Below, in pieces: positions 1 through 6,325 of a stretch of 9,344 nucleotides of DNA (positions are counted from its first letter, which is position 1; every line of letters starts with the position of its first letter). This DNA comes from Thermoplasmata archaeon. GTDB taxonomy: Archaea; Thermoplasmatota; Thermoplasmata; Lutacidiplasmatales; UBA184. The stretch is taken from NCBI GenBank assembly GCA_030039995.1, contig JASHUL010000058.1, forward strand, positions 1-9,344, in the 5' to 3' direction. Position numbers and translations under genes: made by a program. The notes beneath the pieces are model-generated. The model was not told where the DNA came from. It saw only the letters and a program-made list of their open reading frames with translations, and did not search any database.

Positions 1-2
1 TA

Positions 3-242
3 CCCATCGCCGATCTCCTCGGAGGAAAGGCATGGGTCGTCTTCGGGTTCGAAGGCAAGCCCCTCGAGCCGGTCCATGGCGGGCCGGCCCGCTTGCTCGT
101 GCCGCACCTGTACTTCTGGAAGAGCGCCAAATGGGTCCGGGGGCTCCGCCTGATGGAGCAGGACAAATCCGGCTTCTGGGAGTCGTTGGGCTACCACAAC
201 TACGGCGATCCGTGGAAGGAGCAGAGGTACTCGGGCGACTGA
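3..242 (+). CDS. Sulfite-oxidase-like molybdopterin oxidoreductase, C-terminal part (5' end outside window)
   Basis: Only the last 79 codons are present. The frame is open from the window edge and ends at TGA 240-242. The translation contains GPARLLVPHLYFWKSAKW followed by GYHNYGDPWKEQRY, which is the typical end of the single-domain molybdopterin oxidoreductases related to sulfite oxidase and MsrP/YedY (Oxidored_molyb fold). This part packs around the pterin pocket; the Mo-ligating cysteine lies upstream, outside the window. The following gene overlaps its stop codon and encodes a flavoprotein, so the likely picture is a soluble two-component oxidoreductase. The substrate (sulfite, a sulfoxide or another oxyanion) cannot be told from the C-terminus. 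Family assignment is recalled from motif resemblance, not from a search. Confidence 0.85.
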   Translation, partial: PIADLLGGKAWVVFGFEGKPLEPVHGGPARLLVPHLYFWKSAKWVRGLRLMEQDKSGFWESLGYHNYGDPWKEQRYSGD

Positions 243-964
243 ACTGGCAGTTCGGGGAGGTGGTCGCGACCCAGCGGGAGACCGACCGGGCGAAGAGTAT
301 CACCCTCTCCGTGCCCGACTGGAGCGGGCACCGTGCCGGTCAGCACGTGGACCTGCGCCTGACATCGGAGGACGGGTACCACGCGGAGCGGAGCTACTCG
401 ATCGCCTCTGCGCCCGAGGATCGGCCACGGGTGACCATCACGGTCGAACGAATCGAAACCGGGGAGGTGTCTCCCTATCTCACCGACGAGCTCCACGAAG
501 GGGACAAGCTGGAGCTGCGCGGACCGATCGGCGGCTACTTCGTCTGGGAAGCATCGATGGGCGGACCGCTCTTCCTGGTCGCCGGCGGATCGGGCATCGT
601 ACCTCTCATGGCGATGATTCGTCACCAAGCCGCCTCTGGCAGCTCGGTTCCGACGCGTCTACTCTATTCGTCCCGTTCGTTAGCCGAGATCATCTACCGC
701 GACGAGCTCGAGCGGTTGGCCCAGGGGTCGAAGCGTCTCGAAGTGAGGCACACCCTGACCCGCGAGGCACCGACGGGATGGGCGGGCTATCACCGCCGCG
801 TCGACGCCGACATGCTGCGTGAGGTCGCGTGGCCAGCCGATAAACATCCCTTGACGTACATCTGCGGGCCCACCCCTTTCGTCGAGGCGACCGCCACGTT
901 TCTCGCGGCGCTCGGGTACGCATCTCAGAGAATCAAGACCGAACGTTTCGGACCGAGTGGATGA
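239..964 (+). CDS. Ferredoxin-reductase-like FAD/NAD(P)-binding oxidoreductase
   Basis: A 241-residue flavoprotein of the ferredoxin-NADP+ reductase superfamily. Numbering from the chosen start, the FAD-binding motif RSYSIASAP is at 51-59, a glycine-rich GPIGGYF segment at 95-101, the NAD(P)-binding GGSGIVP at 116-122, CGP at 209-211, and a TERFG end at 234-238. There is no 2Fe-2S domain, so it is a reductase module only. It overlaps the upstream molybdoenzyme gene and probably passes electrons between NAD(P)H and the Mo centre. No ATG fits the start. The family normally begins with Met-x-Trp just before the first beta strand, which puts the start at CTG 239, overlapping the upstream TGA as CTGA, with a GAGGT ribosome-site candidate at 224-228. 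The alternative is GTG 260, which would drop seven residues. The ORF could be read upstream to 32, but that stretch is the other gene in another frame. Confidence 0.85.
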   Translation: MNWQFGEVVATQRETDRAKSITLSVPDWSGHRAGQHVDLRLTSEDGYHAERSYSIASAPEDRPRVTITVERIETGEVSPYLTDELHEGDKLELRGPIGGYFVWEASMGGPLFLVAGGSGIVPLMAMIRHQAASGSSVPTRLLYSSRSLAEIIYRDELERLAQGSKRLEVRHTLTREAPTGWAGYHRRVDADMLREVAWPADKHPLTYICGPTPFVEATATFLAALGYASQRIKTERFGPSG

Positions 965-994
965 TGGCCCGCGCCGGCTGACGAGAGGAGGAGC

Positions 995-1258
995 ATGGAG
1001 AACCAACTGGACGGCAACGCCTCCGCAGGGACTCTGCAAGCGATCTTTCCCTTCGAGATGACCGAAGTGACGGTGACGTGCGCGAACTGCGACGACTCGA
1101 ACCTGATCGCCGAGACGGTCGTCTACATGAGCGGAATGGGGACGATCGTCCGATGCCCATCGTGCGACCACGCCTTGATCCGGATCGCCCACGCGAAGCA
1201 CCGAAGTCTGCTGGACCTGCACGGCGCTCGCGTCCTCCAGTTTAACGGGGACCATTGA
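995..1258 (+). CDS. DUF6510-like small zinc-ribbon protein
   Basis: An 87-residue protein preceded by a strong Shine-Dalgarno-like run, GAGAGGAGGAG at 983-993, directly before ATG 995. It opens with LDGNASAGTLQAIFPFEMT and carries two CxxC pairs (C29/C32 in TCANC and C54/C57 in RCPSC), which together look like a zinc ribbon or rubredoxin-like knuckle. From memory, this layout matches the small DUF6510 proteins that accompany a molybdopterin oxidoreductase and a flavoprotein reductase in actinobacteria and other soil prokaryotes. It begins 30 nt after the flavoprotein gene and is surely in the same operon. Its function is unknown; a metal-binding accessory, assembly or redox-partner role for the oxidoreductase pair is inferred from context only. 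Confidence 0.8.
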   Translation: MENQLDGNASAGTLQAIFPFEMTEVTVTCANCDDSNLIAETVVYMSGMGTIVRCPSCDHALIRIAHAKHRSLLDLHGARVLQFNGDH

Positions 1259-1368
1259 CCCACGATGGACACCGATCTTTCCGCCGATCGACCGTCTCCC
1301 CCGCTCGATTGGGTAGTGGCCTCGCGGACTCGACGCGCCCGGCTGAGCGGAGTCGCGCCAAGAACGGG

Positions 1369-1400
1369 CCGATCGGCGCCACCGGATCGGTTGCATTAAG
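1369..1400 (+). promoter_or_regulatory. Possible promoter/operator of the HTH_10 regulator gene
   Basis: The 162-nt gap after the DUF6510 gene holds no gene I can support. Just before the regulator there is an inverted repeat, CCGATC (1369-1374) and GATCGG (1385-1390), followed by the AT-richest stretch of the gap, TTGCATTAAG (1391-1400). That stretch is centred about 25 nt upstream of GTG 1421, the spacing expected for an archaeal TATA element with a leaderless transcript. The repeat could be an autoregulatory site. No T-rich terminator is visible after the DUF6510 gene. Confidence 0.35.
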
Positions 1401-1420
1401 CCGAGGAAGTTACGGCGCGG

Positions 1421-2239
1421 GTGAGTCTCTCCCGGAAATCGTCGCCGCCGAAACGGGCGGCCCCCTCCGAGATCAACGGACAATCCCGACCCGCGCCCCG
1501 AGCGGGCTCGAGGGATCGGCTCGTCGTGGTGCGAGTCCGCTTCACGGTCCGAGAAGACATCGCATTGCGCCGATTCACGGAGTTGCACCCGACGATCCAG
1601 TGTGTGGTTAGCGTGGTGCAGCAATTGAGCGATAACCAGTATCTGATCGATTTCGAGGTGCTCTCCTCGGAGCTGCGCGACTACACCGATGAGCTTGCGA
1701 AGATGCCCGCCATCTTGTGGGCAAAACGACGAACTCCGGTCGGGCACCGCACCTGCTATCTGATCGGGCTCGGGCTCACCCCCGAATACATGGTCGTCGC
1801 GACGGAACTGGGAGCCCTCCTTCGGTATCCGCGAATCATCGAGAACGGGCAACTCGCCGTAGAGGTGATCGCCCGAGCCAACTATCTGCGGAGGCTGATC
1901 CGCCGCTTACGGCAAATCGCCGACGACGTCGAGGTCCTGAGCTTCGGTGCCGGCCCTATGCGCAGCTCGATTGGGGGCCTCAGTGGGCGCCAGACGGCGC
2001 TGCTGCACCGGGCACTCGCGGCCGGTTACTTCGACGTCCCTCGCAGAGTGAACCTGACACGGTTTGCCCAAACCTTGGGAAGGGGGAAATCCTCGGTCTC
2101 GCGCGCCTTGGCGTTGATCGAAAAGCGACTCGCGGAGGCCAGCCTGGTGTCCACGAGTCGACCTCGGGCGGCGCTGAGGCGAAAATCCGCCGTGGCTCAA
2201 CTCGAACCGCAACCCCGAACATCGAACTCGCTCACCTGA
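1421..2239 (+). CDS. HTH_10 (bacterio-opsin activator-like) transcriptional regulator
   Basis: A 272-residue protein if read from GTG 1421. The C-terminal part, about residues 187-238, is an HTH_10 domain: it starts LSGRQTALLHRAL, continues through the diagnostic GYFDVPRRVNL (202-212) and ends with the recognition-helix region GRGKSSVSRALALIEKRL. The N-terminal part, about 34-165, resembles the alpha/beta sensor domain found before HTH_10 in archaeal Bat-like proteins. It has no PAS or GAF domain and no visible metal site, so the signal is unknown. A basic, Ser/Thr-rich tail follows residue 238. The first 33 residues are low-complexity and lack homology-like character, so the true start may be GTG 1526 or 1529 (VVRVRF). 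GTG 1421 has only a weak, distant purine run but a TATA-like element 25 nt upstream. It stands alone between two operons; targets are unknown. Confidence 0.82.
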   Translation: MSLSRKSSPPKRAAPSEINGQSRPAPRAGSRDRLVVVRVRFTVREDIALRRFTELHPTIQCVVSVVQQLSDNQYLIDFEVLSSELRDYTDELAKMPAILWAKRRTPVGHRTCYLIGLGLTPEYMVVATELGALLRYPRIIENGQLAVEVIARANYLRRLIRRLRQIADDVEVLSFGAGPMRSSIGGLSGRQTALLHRALAAGYFDVPRRVNLTRFAQTLGRGKSSVSRALALIEKRLAEASLVSTSRPRAALRRKSAVAQLEPQPRTSNSLT

Positions 2240-2410
2240 TCACGCTCGTCTCGCGTCGTCGTCCGAGCCCGTGGCCGACGGCAATCCCGTCGACCATCCG
2301 GTGGCGCGCCGTCTCGCTCACGTGGTTCCCGTCGCCCCGGGGAACGGATCGCGGATCGCCGGGGAGGAGATCGTTCGCGCCTTGCCGGGACGGGCATCGG
2401 TCGTCGTCCC
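2240..2410. other. Intergenic stretch without a supported gene
   Basis: Between the regulator and the antiporter I see no RNA gene, terminator or repeat. A GTG-initiated frame from 2271 has GC-rich third positions and would run into the antiporter gene in another frame. Its product resembles nothing I know and it has no ribosome-binding site, so I do not call it. Confidence 0.5.
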
Positions 2411-2440
2411 ACGTGAGGTCACTTATGGAACCTCGCGTTC
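2411..2440 (+). promoter_or_regulatory. Probable archaeal promoter of the antiporter gene, with flanking inverted repeat
   Basis: The sequence CTTATGG at 2422-2428 is the clearest AT-rich element in a GC-rich gap and lies about 31 nt from ATG 2456. That fits a TATA box with a very short leader, and no Shine-Dalgarno sequence precedes the ATG. It is framed by GAGGT (2415-2419) and ACCTC (2430-2434), a dyad that would let a repressor cover the TATA element. The promoter reading is moderate; the operator is speculative. Confidence 0.45.
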
Positions 2441-2455
2441 CGGGTCGCGGACGCA

Positions 2456-3682
2456 ATGGCGGCTCCGTCGATCAGCGACATTCAGGTCATCCAGGACCTC
2501 GCGATCGTCGTCCTCGTCGCTCTCGGGATGGCCCTGGTCTTCCGGTGGCTCCGACAGCCGCTCCTGATCGGCTACATCATCGCGGGGATCATCATCGGCC
2601 CGTACACTCCGCCGACCTCCCTCATCCAGTACCCCGATGTGCTCAACGCCCTCGCCGACCTCGGGATCGTCTTCCTGCTGTTCGCGGTCGGGCTCGAGTA
2701 CCCGATCTCGCGGCTCCGGGCCGTCGGAGGGAAGTCCCTCGTCATCGCACTCGCGGAGGCGCTCTCCACGTTCGCCGCGGGCTTCCTCGTCGGCGAAGCG
2801 TTCGGCTTCCCCTACTGGGACAGCCTGTTCATCGGCCTCGCGATCTCCGTCACGAGCACGGTCATCCTATCGAGCGCGCTCGAGGAGATCGGGGTCCTGC
2901 GGTCGGGCGACGCGACCCTGGTCCTCGGTATCACGGTCGTGGAGGACGTGATCACCGTCACGATCCTCGGTATCCTCCAGTCCGCGGCCTCGACCGGTCA
3001 TCTCTCGCCGCTCGAGATCGCCGGGTCGATCGGGCTGGTCGTCGCGTTCATCGCCGCGGCGCTCGTGATCGGACCGCGCACGATCTCCCCGCTCATCGAC
3101 CGCGTCCGGCAAGCGGAGCGCAGCGAGCTGTTCCTCTTCGCGATCCTCGGCGTCGCGTTCGGGCTCGCGTTCATCTCGAGCCATATCGGGATCTCGATCG
3201 CGACCGGGGCGTTCCTCGCCGGGGTGCTGGTCGCCGAGTCGAACTCCCAGGCGCTCGCGCACGAGATGATGGCGCCGCTCAAGGAGCTGTTCGGGGCGAT
3301 CTTCTTCGTCTCGATGGGTGCGTTGATGGACGTCGCGCTGCTGCCCGCCTACCTCCTCCCGATCGCGGCGTTCCTCGCGACCGCGTTCGGCGTGAAGCTC
3401 GCCGCCACCTACCTCGCGTCCCGGCAGCAGAAGGTCGCGGGCCCCGAGGCGCGCCGGACGGCGCTCACCCTTTCCGCCTCCGGCGGCGAGCTCTCCATCG
3501 TGGTCGCGAAGGGGGGGTCGGACGTGAGCGCGACCGGCCCGTTCGTGTTGCCGTTCATCGGGGCACTGACCGTCGTGACGACGATCCTCGCCCCGTTTCT
3601 CATCCGGTACGCGTGGCGACGCCCGACGCCGGCGAAGGCCGAGGCGGCGCCCCCGGCGGAACCGGTTCCGGATCCTGCGTAA
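2456..3682 (+). CDS. CPA2-family cation:proton antiporter (membrane domain only)
   Basis: A 408-residue polytopic membrane protein, essentially all hydrophobic helices (about 12 predicted by eye), of the Na+/H+ exchanger superfamily. Seen in order: LIGYIIAGIIIGP near 37-49, the GIVFLLFAVGLE helix near 70-81, the TSTVILSS segment at 133-140 typical of the unwound helix, a carboxylate pair E163-D164 (VVEDV) in the ion-binding helix, and GAFLAGVLVAES at 251-262. A short Pro/Ala-rich cytosolic tail follows residue 390. KefB/KefC-type proteins are longer and add a TrkA-N nucleotide-binding domain, which is absent here, so this is a bare exchanger. It would use the proton gradient to export Na+ or K+ and regulate internal pH, useful to an acidophile. 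The ED pair does not fix the ion or the electrogenicity. Its last 27 codons overlap, antiparallel, the methyltransferase gene on the other strand. Confidence 0.9.
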   Translation: MAAPSISDIQVIQDLAIVVLVALGMALVFRWLRQPLLIGYIIAGIIIGPYTPPTSLIQYPDVLNALADLGIVFLLFAVGLEYPISRLRAVGGKSLVIALAEALSTFAAGFLVGEAFGFPYWDSLFIGLAISVTSTVILSSALEEIGVLRSGDATLVLGITVVEDVITVTILGILQSAASTGHLSPLEIAGSIGLVVAFIAAALVIGPRTISPLIDRVRQAERSELFLFAILGVAFGLAFISSHIGISIATGAFLAGVLVAESNSQALAHEMMAPLKELFGAIFFVSMGALMDVALLPAYLLPIAAFLATAFGVKLAATYLASRQQKVAGPEARRTALTLSASGGELSIVVAKGGSDVSATGPFVLPFIGALTVVTTILAPFLIRYAWRRPTPAKAEAAPPAEPVPDPA

Positions 3683-4340
3683 CGAACGCGAGGGCGAATC
3701 CGTCGTAGCCCTTCTTGCCGACGGTCTGGATGGCGGTCGCGCTGACGCGCGACTCGGTCGACAGCATCTCGTGGAACTTCCGGATCCCCTGCACGTTCGG
3801 GTCGAGGCTGTCGGCGTCCGCGACGGCCCCGCTCCGGACGACGTTATCGGCGACGATGACGCTCCCGCGGCGGGAGAGACGAAGCGCCCAGGAGAGGTAC
3901 TCGGGGTACGCGGGCTTGTCGGCGTCGATGAAGATCAGGTCGAACGGCTCGGCGTGCTCCGCCGCGAGCTGCGGGAGGCTCTGGGACGCCGGGCCCTCCC
4001 GGACCTCGACCACGCCGTCCAGTCCCGCGTTCGAGATGTTCTCGCGCGCCACGCCCGCGTGGTGGGGGTCGAGCTCGAGGGAGATGAGTCGTCCTCCCGC
4101 GGGCAGGGCCCGGGCGAGCCAGATGGTGCTGTACCCGCCCAGGGTCCCGATCTCGAGGATCCGCCGGGTCCCGCGGATCTGCGCCAAGAGCTGGAGCAGC
4201 TTTCCCTGGGGTGGGGAGACCTGGATCGGGGGCAGGTGCTCCGCCTCGCTCGCCTCCAGCGCCTCCTCGAGCGCGGGGTCGTCCGGTAGCAACAGGTCGG
4301 AGAGGTAGCGGTCGACGTCGGACCACTTCTTTTCGTCCAT
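3600..4340 (-). CDS. Class I SAM-dependent O-methyltransferase (COMT/CCoAOMT-like)
   Basis: A 246-residue protein starting at ATG 4340, where MDEKKWSDVDRYL begins. It has the glycine-rich SAM motif EIGTLGGYS at 63-71, an acidic strand end LELD at 88-91, IDADK at 138-142 with metal/catalytic aspartates, and ADN at 164-166, all typical of the divalent-metal-dependent Methyltransf_3 family that includes catechol and caffeoyl-CoA O-methyltransferases and tRNA hydroxyuridine methyltransferase TrmR. The family core normally ends at ALAFV (residue 220). The extra 26-27 residues are Pro-rich and encoded antisense to the antiporter tail. It starts 31 nt after the DHDPS-family gene and is probably the last gene of that operon. 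Substrate unknown: a small hydroxylated metabolite or tRNA are both possible. Nothing ties it firmly to hydroxyproline breakdown. Confidence 0.88.
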   Translation of the reverse strand: MDEKKWSDVDRYLSDLLLPDDPALEEALEASEAEHLPPIQVSPPQGKLLQLLAQIRGTRRILEIGTLGGYSTIWLARALPAGGRLISLELDPHHAGVARENISNAGLDGVVEVREGPASQSLPQLAAEHAEPFDLIFIDADKPAYPEYLSWALRLSRRGSVIVADNVVRSGAVADADSLDPNVQGIRKFHEMLSTESRVSATAIQTVGKKGYDGFALAFVTQDPEPVPPGAPPRPSPASGVATRTG

Positions 4341-4352
4341 CGGGCCCGTCCC

Positions 4353-4365
4353 GGGAGGGGCTCCC
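4353..4365 (-). repeat. Short hairpin in the leader of the O-methyltransferase gene
   Basis: A perfect 5-bp inverted repeat, GGGAG and CTCCC with a 3-nt spacer, lies in the 31-nt gap between the lyase stop and the methyltransferase ATG. On the - strand it includes a GGGGGAG run about 20 nt upstream of the ATG. It could modulate translation of the last gene, but such repeats arise easily at this GC content. Confidence 0.2.
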
Positions 4366-4371
4366 CCTACT

Positions 4372-5304
4372 TCATGGCGCCCGTGCGGGAGCGGAGTCGA
4401 CCGGACGGCGGGCGAGACGCTCGCGCAGCACGGCGAGCACCGCGTCCCGCTCGGGTCCCGAGAGCTCGAGCCGCGGCGGCCGGACCCGGGGCGCCCCGAA
4501 CCCGACCTCCGCCGTGACGAGCTTGATCTGTTGGACGAACTTCGGGTCGGCGTCCATCCGCAGCAACGGGAGAAACCACCGGTACAGGTCGAATCCGCGG
4601 GCGGTGTCCCCCTCGCGGCAGTAGCCGAAGAGCGCCGCCGACTCCCGCGGGAACGCGTTCGCGAGCCCCGCGACCCAGCCGACGGCGCCCGAGCGCACGC
4701 CCTCGAAGAGGGCGTCGTCGATCCCGACCGCGATGGACACCCGGTCACCGAGCAGCGTCCGGAGCGCGGTGATCCGGCGAACGTCGCCACTGCTCTCCTT
4801 CACGCCCGTCAGGTTCGGGAGCTCCGCGACGAGTTCCCGCACCTGGTCAGGGGGGACGTCGGTCCCGTACGCGGGGGGGTTGTTGTACAGCATACACGGG
4901 AGCTCGGTCGAACCGACGACGACGGCGAAGTGCGCGGACGTCTCGCGCCGGTCGCCGCGGTAGACGTACGGGGGGAGCACGAGGAGCCCGGCCGCGCCCT
5001 CCGCTCGGGCGTCGTTCGCCTGGCGGACCGCTTCGCTCGTGCGGGAGGCGGCGACCGCGGCGATGACGGGGACGCGTCCCCGAACCTCGCCGACGAGGTC
5101 CCGGACGAGCGTCCGTCGCTCCTCGGCCGTGAGCGCGCTGCCTTCCCCCAGCGAGCCGCCCGCGATGAGCGCGTCCGCTCCGCTCTCGACGAGCCAGCGC
5201 GCATGGCGGACGAACTCGGCGTGGTCGATCGAACCGTCCGGCGTGAACGGCGTGACCATCGCGACGTGGACTCCGGACCAGAGGACGGGCCCCGACGCGT
5301 TCAT
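4372..5304 (-). CDS. DHDPS-family lyase, probably 1-pyrroline-4-hydroxy-2-carboxylate deaminase
   Basis: A 310-residue (beta/alpha)8 class I aldolase-type enzyme. Seen: SGVHVAMVTPF at 10-20; GGSLGEGSALT at 49-59, in place of the GTTGE motif of true DHDPS; the catalytic tyrosine Y140 in MLYNNPPAYGTD; and the Schiff-base lysine K169 in GVKESSGDVRRIT. From memory, the YNNP-x-AYG segment, KESSGDVRRIT and GWVAGLANAFPRE resemble the DHDPS-family deaminases of bacterial hydroxyproline operons (HypD/LhpC type), which convert 1-pyrroline-4-hydroxy-2-carboxylate to alpha-ketoglutarate semialdehyde and ammonia. The start is ATG 5304, overlapping the racemase stop as ATGA, with a GGCGGAAG run just upstream; the frame stays open further upstream but there overlaps the racemase gene. 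The adjacent 4-hydroxyproline-epimerase-like gene supports this role. Other 2-keto-acid lyase activities (such as KDG aldolase or true DHDPS) remain possible. Confidence 0.85.
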   Translation of the reverse strand: MNASGPVLWSGVHVAMVTPFTPDGSIDHAEFVRHARWLVESGADALIAGGSLGEGSALTAEERRTLVRDLVGEVRGRVPVIAAVAASRTSEAVRQANDARAEGAAGLLVLPPYVYRGDRRETSAHFAVVVGSTELPCMLYNNPPAYGTDVPPDQVRELVAELPNLTGVKESSGDVRRITALRTLLGDRVSIAVGIDDALFEGVRSGAVGWVAGLANAFPRESAALFGYCREGDTARGFDLYRWFLPLLRMDADPKFVQQIKLVTAEVGFGAPRVRPPRLELSGPERDAVLAVLRERLARRPVDSAPARAP

Positions 5305-6323
5305 CGCTTCCGCCGCCCGCCCGAGGTTCGCGGGCGTTTCGGCGACGGAGCGCCGGACCCGACCCCGGCGCGGAACGGGTCGCGCTCCTGGAAGATCAAG
5401 TTCGATTCGCCCGTGACGAAGGCGGTACCGGTGAGCCGGGGACGGATCCCTCTCGGGAGCGGCTCGGCCACCGCCTCGAAGACCCCGCCGAGGATCCCCT
5501 CCTGGCGCCACGGGGCTCCGAGGGCGAGTCGACCGTCCGCGACGAGGCACGCGACCTTCGCGCTCGTGCCGGTACCGCACGGCGAACGGTCGTAGGTGCC
5601 GTCGGGGGTCAGGACGAAGCTTCTCCCGTGATTCTCGGGTCGTTCGGGCGGCCCGCTCAGCTCGACGTGGTCGATCGGCTCCCCGGCCTCGCCCGTGACC
5701 CCGTCGCGGACGAGCGCCGACCGGATCGCGCGACAGTACGCGAGCAGCGTGTCGACGTTCCGGAGACGAAGGTCGGCGGGCCCGGTGTCGACGAGGAAGA
5801 ACCAGTTACCGCCCCAGGCGACGTCCCCTTCGATCGGGCCGTACCCCGGGACGTCGAGCCGGACCCGTGTTCGGCTCCGGTAGCTCGGCACGTTCCAAAC
5901 GGTCACGGAGCCGTCCGGCCGGAGCTCGACGGGCACAGGGCCGACCGGGGTATCGATCGTCGCCGGACCGGGCCGCACGCGGCCGAGGTACGCGAGGGTC
6001 GCCACGAGCCCGATCGTCCCGTGGCCGCACATCCCCAGGTACCGTGCGCGGTCGAAGAAGACGACGCCCGCGGTGTGCGTCGGATCCTCGGGCGGGCCGA
6101 GCAACGCTCCGACCATCGCCTCGACCCCGCGGGGCTCGTCGAGCAACGCGCGGCGAAACTCGTCGTATCGGTCCCGGAGCGCGTCGCGCCGGGCCGCCAA
6201 CGGTCCGTCGCCCACCGGAGGCCCTCCCTCGATGACGACCCGGGTCGGTTCCCCTTCCGTGTGGGAGTCGACGACGCGCACGCCCCGTCGCCCCGCCGGT
6301 CCGGAGGAACCCGCCGTCGCCAT
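5301..6323 (-). CDS. Proline racemase family, probable 4-hydroxyproline 2-epimerase
   Basis: A 340-residue cofactor-independent racemase. The N-terminus has VVDSHTEGEPTRVV (17-30). Both catalytic cysteines are present: C99 in MCGHGTIG and C249 in DRSPCGTGTSA. A Cys/Cys pair indicates reversible epimerisation; the trans-3-hydroxyproline dehydratases of this family replace the second cysteine with threonine. MCGHGTIG resembles 4-hydroxyproline epimerases more than true proline racemases such as the trypanosome enzyme. The expected reaction is trans-4-hydroxy-L-proline to cis-4-hydroxy-D-proline in the cytosol. Start ATG 6323 lies 2 nt after the preceding gene's stop, with GGTGGT upstream; its own stop overlaps the next start as ATGA, so translation is likely coupled through the operon. 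The family usually ends soon after the FQERDPF position; here about 24 extra residues form a basic tail ending GGRRKR. The frame reads further upstream to 7025, but that part is antisense-like shadow of the oxidase gene. Confidence 0.9.
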   Translation of the reverse strand: MATAGSSGPAGRRGVRVVDSHTEGEPTRVVIEGGPPVGDGPLAARRDALRDRYDEFRRALLDEPRGVEAMVGALLGPPEDPTHTAGVVFFDRARYLGMCGHGTIGLVATLAYLGRVRPGPATIDTPVGPVPVELRPDGSVTVWNVPSYRSRTRVRLDVPGYGPIEGDVAWGGNWFFLVDTGPADLRLRNVDTLLAYCRAIRSALVRDGVTGEAGEPIDHVELSGPPERPENHGRSFVLTPDGTYDRSPCGTGTSAKVACLVADGRLALGAPWRQEGILGGVFEAVAEPLPRGIRPRLTGTAFVTGESNLIFQERDPFRAGVGSGAPSPKRPRTSGGRRKR

Positions 6324-6325
6324 CG

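Noticed and set aside
961..981. Six-codon ORF (MMARAG) overlapping the flavoprotein stop as ATGA, ahead of the DUF6510 gene
   Set aside because: Too short to distinguish from chance; no attenuator-like structure seen with it.
1255..1611. Small ORF starting at a TTGA overlap with the DUF6510 stop
   Set aside because: Overlaps the regulator's coding region in another frame and its product is low-complexity, Arg/Ser/Gly-rich.
680..1852. 390-codon open frame on the - strand opposite the flavoprotein, DUF6510 and regulator genes
   Set aside because: Antisense to three recognisable + strand genes; no motif and no ribosome site.
2271..2567. GTG-started small ORF in the gap before the antiporter
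   Set aside because: No ribosome-binding site, no recognisable family and it runs into the antiporter gene; GC-rich third positions alone are weak evidence at this composition.
1717..3708. 663-codon open frame on the + strand across the regulator and antiporter
   Set aside because: Its product is Arg/Pro/Gly-rich without family motifs and it overlaps two well-supported genes in other frames; a GC-rich shadow.
4531..5595. 354-codon open frame on the + strand opposite the lyase gene
   Set aside because: Antisense shadow: the - strand frame has the catalytic lysine and tyrosine motifs, this one has none.
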